From a virus, in IMG/VR virus record IMGVR_UViG_3300036820_000051, positions 1 to 37,164 of that record: a DNA stretch of 37,164 nucleotides, one strand, 5' to 3'. How positions within the stretch are numbered: position 1 is the first letter of the stretch; every line of letters begins with the position of its first letter. Shown piece by piece: positions 5,783 to 10,784 of the stretch. Made by a program: the position numbers and the translations under genes. Under the pieces are notes generated by a model. It searched no databases and was not told where the DNA came from. It was given only the letters and a program-made list of their open reading frames with translations.

Positions 5783-6463
5783 ATGTCACATCAAGTACGC
5801 AAATTGCATAACCCGAAATCACATGCCCCAGCCGTTTATATTCCATGTTGGTTAATTCAAGTTTCCTCCACATTACTATCCTATGCCGCCAAAATTGTTT
5901 ATGGGCGACTATCTCAGTGGAGTACAACGAAATGTACGGTGCATAGAAGTCTTGACCAGCTTAGCCAAGAAATAGGTATGAATAGACGCTCGCTTGAACG
6001 AATCCTTAAAGAGCTTAGAAATGTGGATTTGATTGGCACTTATCAAGCCGAAGCCGGTGGCGTTAATCACTACCAATTTTATGACCACCCGTGGATGCAC
6101 GCGCCAATAAATGAACATCTTGTCTACCATGAAAGTTATCCACAGGCACATCCCGCAAAAGTTGTACCCCCCCGCGAATCTGCGGATACCCCCCCCGCAA
6201 CTTTGCGGGTACCTACCCGCGAATCTGCGGAACCTAAAATAAGAGAAATAAAAGTAAATAATAATAAAAGCTTTTGCGCTGACGCTTCAAAAAAGCCCAA
6301 AAGCGACTGGAAGGCAGAGAACGCCAAAGTGCATTCCTTTGCAGAAAGCAAAAACCAAATGGCGAACGAAGCCAAGCACATTGAAGAACACGAAGCAATC
6401 AAACGAGCGCCCATGCCAGAGAGTTTGAGGTCTCTCGTTAAAAATATAAGTCGTAGGTGCTAG
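5783..6463 (+). CDS. Winged-HTH replication initiator-like protein
   Basis: A 226-aa protein. Residues about 15-110 form a winged helix-turn-helix (LSYAAKIVYGRLSQW ... SLDQLSQEIGMNRRSLERILKELRNVDLIGTY) as in phage O-type and plasmid initiators. A Pro/Arg-rich linker (about 118-150) is encoded by the iteron repeats, and the tail is charged and helical (about 165-226). As in lambda O, the candidate origin lies inside the gene between the DNA-binding and C-terminal parts. It would bind the iterons and recruit the host DnaB system. A clear lambda P-like loader is not seen, though the next gene overlaps in position. ATG 5783 follows TAGGAGACGG. Confidence 0.75.
   Translation: MSHQVRKLHNPKSHAPAVYIPCWLIQVSSTLLSYAAKIVYGRLSQWSTTKCTVHRSLDQLSQEIGMNRRSLERILKELRNVDLIGTYQAEAGGVNHYQFYDHPWMHAPINEHLVYHESYPQAHPAKVVPPRESADTPPATLRVPTRESAEPKIREIKVNNNKSFCADASKKPKSDWKAENAKVHSFAESKNQMANEAKHIEEHEAIKRAPMPESLRSLVKNISRRC
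6136..6275 (+). other. Candidate replication origin inside the initiator gene
   Basis: In order: a perfect DnaA box TTATCCACA (6136-6144); a partial repeat CCCGCAA (6152-6158); three palindromic iterons with cores CCCGCGAATCTGCGGA (6171-6186), CCCGCAACTTTGCGGG (6194-6209) and CCCGCGAATCTGCGGA (6216-6231), spaced 22-23 bases, each preceded by TACC-type C-rich DNA; then a strongly A+T-rich segment (about 6232-6275) suitable for unwinding. This DnaA box, iteron and AT-rich order within an O-like gene matches the lambda origin plan and many iteron plasmids. Confidence 0.72.
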
Positions 6464-6465
6464 CT

Positions 6466-6711
6466 ATGAGTCAACCAAGGACGGTTGAAGAATGCAAAAA
6501 GACTTTGATCAAACTCGCCATACGGCACGGCGTACCTCCGAAGCTTATTTCTGAGAGGCTCTTGAGTCAGAACGACAAAGACGATATGTTAAGCGGGCTT
6601 ATTCCAGCAGACACGCTGGATTGTTACGTCAGAGTGTGGAAGCAATACGGAATGTGCAACTACGCAGACGGCACAGGCGCTTGGTACAGCGATTTTAAAC
6701 TTTACCAATAG
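6466..6711 (+). CDS. Small hypothetical protein downstream of initiator (81 aa)
   Basis: Function not recognised. The helical N-terminal part (TVEECKKTLIKLAIRHGVPPKLISERLLSQNDKDDML) leads into an aromatic C-terminus (CYVRVWKQYGMCNYADGTGAWYSDF). I prefer ATG 6466, just after the initiator stop and behind TAGGTG, over the GTG at 6457. By position it is where lambda has its helicase loader P, but it is far too short and shows no such motif, so I make no such call. Confidence 0.65.
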   Translation: MSQPRTVEECKKTLIKLAIRHGVPPKLISERLLSQNDKDDMLSGLIPADTLDCYVRVWKQYGMCNYADGTGAWYSDFKLYQ

Positions 6712-6792
6712 GTCAGGGGTCACCAGAGAAAGTCGCCCTAGTAACGGATTTACCCCATAGGATTTGATATTTAACGTAAGGATACGGACGAA

Positions 6793-6993
6793 ATGCAGAA
6801 AGGAACAGTAAAATGGTTCAATGATGGTAAAGGTTTTGGTTTCATTGCCTCTGAGGGCAGTGATTATTTTGTTCATTTTAAAGAAATCCAGAGTGAAGGG
6901 TTCAAAAGCCTCAAAGAGGGTGACAGGGTTACCTTTGAGCGCGGTGATTCACCCAAAGGCCCTGTTGCAAAAAATGTTCAAATCGAAAGGTAA
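6793..6993 (+). CDS. Cold-shock-domain protein (CspA family)
   Basis: A 66-aa, full-length single cold-shock domain: KGTVKWFND at the N-terminus, RNP1 KGFGFI (about residues 13-18) and RNP2-like DYFVHF (about 24-29). The family binds single-stranded RNA and DNA and melts RNA structure. RNP2 has Tyr where cellular proteins usually have Val. An 80-base leader with GTAAGGATACGG before the ATG precedes it. Phage copies are uncommon but known. It may help early translation or act as an antiterminator, as cellular Csp proteins do. Confidence 0.93.
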   Translation: MQKGTVKWFNDGKGFGFIASEGSDYFVHFKEIQSEGFKSLKEGDRVTFERGDSPKGPVAKNVQIER

Positions 6994-7000
6994 TGTTGTA

Positions 7001-7024
7001 TAGGGCATTTGAGCGAATGCCCTA
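7001..7024. terminator. Hairpin between converging genes
   Basis: TAGGGCATT (7001-7009) and AATGCCCTA (7016-7024) form a perfect 9-bp stem with a 6-base loop, exactly between the rightward cold-shock gene and the leftward gene ending at 7022. There is no strong U-run on either side, so it may work as a bidirectional, partly factor-dependent terminator. Confidence 0.6.
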
Positions 7025-7207
7025 ACCTTCTCCGTTTTCGAGTAGCGAGATGTGGCCTATGGCTGCAAAGCGGGCTATACCTTCGTACTGGAACATTTCG
7101 TCAGAGGATCGCAATACCGTCATCTGGTTACTCGAGATTTGGTAATACCATCCCTTTCTATCTTCATCCCACAATATTCTAAAATAATAAGCTCCAAATT
7201 TTTCCAT
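7022..7207 (-). CDS. Small hypothetical protein (61 aa)
   Basis: Function not recognised. Tyr/Trp-rich beta-like N-terminus (YYFRILWDEDRKGWYYQISSN) and an alanine-rich helical C-terminus. Last gene of the short leftward operon that starts at the operator-controlled promoter near 8100. Its stop lies inside the converging-gene hairpin. Confidence 0.65.
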   Translation of the reverse strand: MEKFGAYYFRILWDEDRKGWYYQISSNQMTVLRSSDEMFQYEGIARFAAIGHISLLENGEG

Positions 7208-7216
7208 GTATTTCCC

Positions 7217-7570
7217 TCAATTAAAAACGTCTGGTATTAAATCATCCACCAATTGCTGCATTTTGCTTGTTATGTAATCTGTGACGCATTCGCGCCATAC
7301 GGTGTTAAACTCGATGGCTTCGTCAAAATCTGTTGAGTTTTTGAGATAGCGGGTTAAGGCTGGTAACATTCTGGTTTCCCAGTGTTTGTTATCCGGCCCC
7401 GAGGCTTCAGTAGCCCACGCATTATCGTCACACATAATGATTGCAGCAAATTCGGTTTGCACAAAATCCGGCAAATCGTGGACGTTTAAACTGTAAAAAC
7501 CGTCGAGTCTATCGAATTTTGCGTAATGTGACACGCATTCCTTGGCAAAGCTTCGCACTTGATTATGCAT
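7217..7570 (-). CDS. Conserved small phage protein (117 aa)
   Basis: Contains HDLPDFVQTEFAAIIM and later ATEASGPDNKHWETRMLPALTRYLKNSTD, a pattern I recall from a conserved phage family of unknown function. The start at 7570 is chosen because GAGGGATCAACT precedes it and the more upstream in-frame ATG (7618) lies inside the preceding gene without a ribosome site. The product is acidic and mostly helical. Confidence 0.72.
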   Translation of the reverse strand: MHNQVRSFAKECVSHYAKFDRLDGFYSLNVHDLPDFVQTEFAAIIMCDDNAWATEASGPDNKHWETRMLPALTRYLKNSTDFDEAIEFNTVWRECVTDYITSKMQQLVDDLIPDVFN

Positions 7571-7584
7571 AGTTGATCCCTCAA

Positions 7585-7761
7585 TTATCGTTGACAAAGG
7601 GTATTGTTTGCGTGCCATACGTCACATAGCGGGCACCAAACATCGCCGTTGATTAACACGGGTCTTCCGTTGACCCATTTTTTTGCATTTATGTTGAACA
7701 AATCAATGATGAATTCTTGTATATTCCATTTTACTGGTTGTGCTATATTTCTGTTAGACAT
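7585..7761 (-). CDS. Tiny zinc-knuckle protein (58 aa)
   Basis: Start at 7761 behind CAAGGAAAAAATC, stop at 7585, fifteen bases before the start of the next gene. The C-terminal half carries CPLCDVWHANNTLC, a C-x2-C-x4-H-x5-C metal-binding pattern. The N-terminal half is a WNIQEFIIDLFNINAKKW helix. It is too short for standard gene-length cut-offs, but ribosome site, spacing and motif all support it. Role unknown, possibly nucleic-acid or protein binding. Confidence 0.65.
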   Translation of the reverse strand: MSNRNIAQPVKWNIQEFIIDLFNINAKKWVNGRPVLINGDVWCPLCDVWHANNTLCQR

Positions 7762-7793
7762 GATTTTTTCCTTGTAGGTTAATTTGTGTCAAC

Positions 7794-7820
7794 GAGCTAG
7801 GGGTCTGAAGCCTCTAGCTC
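7794..7820. other. Hairpin inside the small leftward operon
   Basis: GAGCTAGGGG (7794-7803) pairs with CCTCTAGCTC (7811-7820) through a 7-base loop. It lies between the 19-aa membrane peptide gene and the zinc-knuckle gene. No U-run follows on the minus strand, so RNA processing, stabilisation or attenuation is more likely than plain termination. Confidence 0.55.
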
Positions 7821-7824
7821 ATCC

Positions 7825-7884
7825 TTATTTTTGATTCGCAATTATCACAAGTAATAGTATTATTACTATCCACATCATTTTCAT
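7825..7884 (-). CDS. 19-residue membrane peptide
   Basis: MKMMWIVIILLLVIIANQK is one transmembrane helix with a basic end. Its ATG overlaps the TGA of the upstream gene (ATGA), which argues for real coupled translation. Such peptides occur in phages as holin-like, toxin-like or membrane-protein modulators. The position in a repressor-controlled early operon away from the lysozyme gene makes a lysis role less likely. Confidence 0.45.
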   Translation of the reverse strand: MKMMWIVIILLLVIIANQK

Positions 7885-8057
7885 TTCTCCTCTTTCAATA
7901 TTTCTTTCAATTCTTCCAGCGCAGATAAAACCTTTCCATAATGAAATACTAACTTTTGAAATTTTTGTTCATCATTTGGATGACACTTAAATAATCCATC
8001 CTGCGCAAATTCTAGGAAGCCTTGATATTTATTAATGTCATTTTCTATTATTGTCAT
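7881..8057 (-). CDS. Small acidic helical protein (58 aa)
   Basis: First gene of the leftward mini-operon, 34 bases from the promoter's -10 element and preceded by AAGGAAACTGAA. The product (MTIIENDINKYQGFLEFAQDG..., ending LEELKEILKEEK) is acidic with a C-terminal coiled-coil-like helix. Function not recognised. The small size, acidity and strong regulated promoter are typical of phage host-interaction or anti-defence proteins, which is inference only. Confidence 0.6.
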   Translation of the reverse strand: MTIIENDINKYQGFLEFAQDGLFKCHPNDEQKFQKLVFHYGKVLSALEELKEILKEEK

Positions 8058-8090
8058 TTCAGTTTCCTTCTAGGCGTTGTTGATAAAACC

Positions 8091-8119
8091 ATTATGCCAA
8101 CACTTGACACACATGTCAA
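8091..8119 (-). promoter_or_regulatory. Strong leftward promoter of the mini-operon
   Basis: On the minus strand TTGACA (8119-8114), a 17-base spacer and CATAAT (8096-8091) make a near-consensus sigma-70 promoter. The -35 lies within operator O3 and the -10 within O4, so it is probably shut off by the same repressor that acts at 3792-3825. Confidence 0.8.
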
Positions 8120-8129
8120 CACTTGACAT
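8094..8129. promoter_or_regulatory. Twin 17-bp operators sharing the Cro-region motif
   Basis: ATGTCAACACTTGACAT (8113-8129) is a 7-bp perfect inverted repeat around CAC. ATGCCAACACTTGACAC (8094-8110) is a near copy 19 bases away. Both share the CAACACTTG core and the GTCAACACTTG extension with O2 at 3809-3825. The arrangement links this promoter to the cro-region regulation. Confidence 0.72.
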
Positions 8130-8214
8130 GAATTATTTTCATGAGCATTTACCTCTCACAAATCCTTGACATTTATGTTATTGTTATTTTGCTACGTAGG
8201 AAGCGTACAATCAG

Positions 8215-8232
8215 TTATTAATCGATTAATAA
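8215..8232. promoter_or_regulatory. Perfect 18-bp palindrome before the late operon
   Basis: TTATTAATCGATTAATAA is a perfect 18-base palindrome ending 21 bases before the first gene of the rightward block. A TTGACA at 8166-8171 and a TACAAT at 8206-8211 lie upstream but are not well spaced as one promoter. The palindrome could be a regulator site for late transcription. Confidence 0.5.
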
Positions 8233-8253
8233 TTTTTAAAGGGAGCAACAAAC

Positions 8254-8442
8254 ATGAGCGAAGATGTCAAAGACTATACATCCGCCGATGGTGACGAAGG
8301 CAACACTCATTACAACGGCGTGCCATCCTCTTATGGCAAACGAGTTGAGATGCAGAACAAAATGCAGCCTAAATATTGCGAGCCAGGTGCAGCAGGCGAC
8401 GATATGAAGGGCGAAAAGCGTAACGAACAAGCTGGGCCGTAA
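8254..8442 (+). CDS. Small hydrophilic hypothetical protein (62 aa)
   Basis: Function not recognised. Highly polar, probably disordered, rich in Gly, Asp, Glu and Lys. AAAGGGAG precedes the ATG, and the stop is three bases from the small terminase gene. As promoter-proximal gene of the late block it is probably expressed with packaging proteins. Confidence 0.65.
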   Translation: MSEDVKDYTSADGDEGNTHYNGVPSSYGKRVEMQNKMQPKYCEPGAAGDDMKGEKRNEQAGP

Positions 8443-8445
8443 ATT

Positions 8446-8913
8446 ATGACTCGGCGTAAAAATCCCGAGGATAAACTTAAAATGGGTCGCCCTCTCGAAT
8501 ATACCAAAGAGATGGGCGATTACATTTGCGAGCTAGTTTCCTCTACAGGATTTGGCTTATTGAAGCTGACAAAGCTCTACCCTGAATTACCCGACAAGAT
8601 AACTATTAACCGTTGGCGCTATCGCGTGCCTGACTTTCGCCACCAATACGCAATGGCAAAGATTGAGCAAGCTGATATTTTGGCTGAAGAATGCCTTGAA
8701 ATTGCAGATGATGATAGCGGCGATACCAAATTATCGCCCGATGGTTTTGAACTTTGTAACACCGAATTTATTGCTCGTGCGCGTCTACGCGTAGATACGC
8801 GTAAATGGCTGGCATCTAAATTGTTACCTAAACAATACGGGCAACAGGCTGAAGAAGTTAAGCCCGAAAACAAATCCATAATTGAAATGTTGATAGACAA
8901 ACTGGCGGAGTAG
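8446..8913 (+). CDS. terS: Terminase small subunit
   Basis: A 155-aa protein of the Sf6 gp1-like group. An N-terminal HTH (YICELVSSTGFGLLKLTKLYPELPDKITINRWRY) recognises packaging DNA. A central helical hairpin follows (FRHQYAMAKIEQADILAEECLEIADD), and the terminal signature is RARLRVDTRKWLASKLLPKQYG. The family forms rings that bind the pac site and hand DNA to the large subunit. It lies upstream of the large terminase with one small Cys-rich gene between. A recognition site may lie in or near this gene, as in Sf6 and P22, but I cannot pick it out. Confidence 0.9.
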   Translation: MTRRKNPEDKLKMGRPLEYTKEMGDYICELVSSTGFGLLKLTKLYPELPDKITINRWRYRVPDFRHQYAMAKIEQADILAEECLEIADDDSGDTKLSPDGFELCNTEFIARARLRVDTRKWLASKLLPKQYGQQAEEVKPENKSIIEMLIDKLAE

Positions 8914-8915
8914 AA

Positions 8916-9188
8916 ATGTCAAATGTTGTTCCATTGCGTGATGGTGTTAAATTATTAATTTGTGGTTGCAGTAATGATAGGTTTTATCTTCATTGCTCGC
9001 CGTCTGAAAAATTAACCTTGGTTTGCACTGAATGTTTGTGCGGTATAAATGGCTATGATGTGACAAAGAAAAATTATGTTGATGGATGTCCCTGCACAAA
9101 TAATTGTTGCGAACACCCCAAAGTAAATCATGCTGAATCTTATTCAGAATGTGTAAATTGTTGGACTGGCTGTCACTGCAATAGTTGA
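8916..9188 (+). CDS. Cysteine-rich protein between terminase genes (90 aa)
   Basis: Starts MSNVVPLRDGVKLLICGCSNDRFYLHCS, which resembles the opening of small phage zinc-ribbon proteins. It then adds a C-terminal Cys-dense stretch (GCPCTNNCCEHPKVNHAE ... CVNCWTGCHC). More than a dozen cysteines in 90 residues imply two or more metal sites. GGAG precedes the ATG. Its place between the terminase subunits suggests expression with packaging, but no function is assigned. Confidence 0.7.
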   Translation: MSNVVPLRDGVKLLICGCSNDRFYLHCSPSEKLTLVCTECLCGINGYDVTKKNYVDGCPCTNNCCEHPKVNHAESYSECVNCWTGCHCNS

Positions 9189-9197
9189 GGCTATAAC

Positions 9198-10721
9198 ATG
9201 GATGAAGCAAAGTTGATTCGTGTGCTGAAGTCGCTGCCGCTCTTTGCTAAAAATTTTTTAATCATTCATGACAAGTCAGGTCGTGAATTAAAGTTTGAAA
9301 TGAACCGCGCACAGCTCTATGTTCACGAACGACTTGAGGCACAGCTACTGGCAACCGGTAAGGTTCGAGCCTTGATATTGAAAGGGAGGCAGCAAGGTGT
9401 ATCAACGTATGTACAAGCTCGATACTTTCAAAAGATTATTACAAAGCGTGGCAAGAAAGCATTCATTTTGACTCATTTGTCCGATGCTACAGCCGCCATA
9501 TTTGAGATGACAAAACGCTACAGCGAAAACGTAGACAGCTCCCTCTTTCCCACCCCTGATAAGAAAAACGATAACAAGCTGACGTATGATGGTTTGGGTT
9601 CGGGTTATCGTGTGGGCACAGCAGGCAGTGTTGAGATTGGTCGATCCATGACTAATCAGTATCTCCATTTGTCTGAATATGGATTTTATAAAGATGCATC
9701 CAGTATTAGCTTGGGATTGCTGCAAACGGTTGCCGAGATTGCTGATACTGAAATCATCAAGGAATCAACTGCCAACGGACAGGATAATGATTTCTATTCT
9801 GACTGGATGGAAGCGAAGAACGGCAAGACACGGTATCAGGCAATCTTTGTCCCGTGGTATTGGCAAGACGAATACTGCATTGATGATCCAGCATTCATTC
9901 CCAATGATGAGGAACGGGAGTGGCTTACAAAGTTTGGTGTAAATGGTTTGAAAGCGGGTCACTTAAACTGGCGTCGAATCAAGCTTCAAGATTTCAAGGG
10001 TGATTATGAGCAGAAATGTAGAAAGTTTCGTCAGGAATATCCGTTCACCGATGACGAAGCATTCCTTTCATCCATCACAGATACATTCATTCAGGTTGAA
10101 CACGTACAGAAAGCGCGTAAAACAATAGTTGATAGCACATCCGAATTGGTCATTGGTGTTGATCCAGCACGTATGGGTGATGACCGTATCGCAATCATAC
10201 GTCGTAAAGGTCGTAAGGCGTTCAAACTGGAAACGCATTACAATATTGATACGATGGAACTTGCGGGAATGATTAAACGAATCATAGAAAAGGAAAAACC
10301 ACGTAAGGTTTATATTGATTGCATCGGGATTGGTGCGGGTGTCGTTGATCGATTGCATGAATTGGGATATACCGATATTGTAGTTGGTGTAAATGTTGCC
10401 AGAAAAGCCGAGGAACCAAAACGCTACAAAAATGTGCGTGCTGAATTGTGGGATCGCACTCGCGAATGGCTGATTCAGGATATGGATGTAGAGATACCAG
10501 ACAGTGATGAGCTGCAAACTGATTTAACGATCTTTGGCTATAAGTACGATTCAAGTGATAAACTTGTGATCGAAGGCAAAGACGATATGAAAAAGAGAGG
10601 ATGTCTGTCACCGGATTGTGGCGAGGCATTGATGCTAACATTTTACGAAGGGGAATACGTATCAGAGGGCAGTTACCAGCCCACTAAATTACCAGAACGA
10701 CATGCAGGTATGCTGATTTAA
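9198..10721 (+). CDS. terL: Terminase large subunit (ATPase and nuclease)
   Basis: A 507-aa protein with the N-terminal packaging ATPase: Walker A as LKGRQQGVST (residues 61-70), a Walker B-like strand YLHLSEYGFY with E160 in the acidic position, and a coupling motif ESTANG (189-194). The C-terminal RNase H-fold headful nuclease has D322 (GVDPARMGDDRIAI), D374 (VYIDCIGIGAG) and D473 (SPDCGEALML). This organisation and the GRQQG-type Walker A match Sf6/P22-like TerL, consistent with headful packaging and with circularly permuted virion DNA. Confidence 0.95.
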   Translation: MDEAKLIRVLKSLPLFAKNFLIIHDKSGRELKFEMNRAQLYVHERLEAQLLATGKVRALILKGRQQGVSTYVQARYFQKIITKRGKKAFILTHLSDATAAIFEMTKRYSENVDSSLFPTPDKKNDNKLTYDGLGSGYRVGTAGSVEIGRSMTNQYLHLSEYGFYKDASSISLGLLQTVAEIADTEIIKESTANGQDNDFYSDWMEAKNGKTRYQAIFVPWYWQDEYCIDDPAFIPNDEEREWLTKFGVNGLKAGHLNWRRIKLQDFKGDYEQKCRKFRQEYPFTDDEAFLSSITDTFIQVEHVQKARKTIVDSTSELVIGVDPARMGDDRIAIIRRKGRKAFKLETHYNIDTMELAGMIKRIIEKEKPRKVYIDCIGIGAGVVDRLHELGYTDIVVGVNVARKAEEPKRYKNVRAELWDRTREWLIQDMDVEIPDSDELQTDLTIFGYKYDSSDKLVIEGKDDMKKRGCLSPDCGEALMLTFYEGEYVSEGSYQPTKLPERHAGMLI

Positions 10722-10745
10722 GATTGACACAGGAAGTTGTCAATC
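10722..10745 (+). other. Hairpin between large terminase and portal
   Basis: GATTGACA (10722-10729) pairs perfectly with TGTCAATC (10738-10745) around an 8-base loop that contains AGGAAG. It begins one base after the terL stop. An in-frame TTG (10737) lies at the loop edge. It may modulate portal translation or protect the transcript. Confidence 0.5.
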
Positions 10746-10784
10746 AACTTGGGAAAAGTTGATAAATATATACAAGGGACTGCC

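Noticed and set aside
6466-6711. Helicase loader (lambda P-like)
   Set aside because: Only the position suggests it. The protein is 81 aa and shows no loader motif.
7217-7618. Longer N-terminus for the 117-aa leftward protein (start 7618)
   Set aside because: The extension lies inside the zinc-knuckle gene and has no ribosome site, while ATG 7570 has one.
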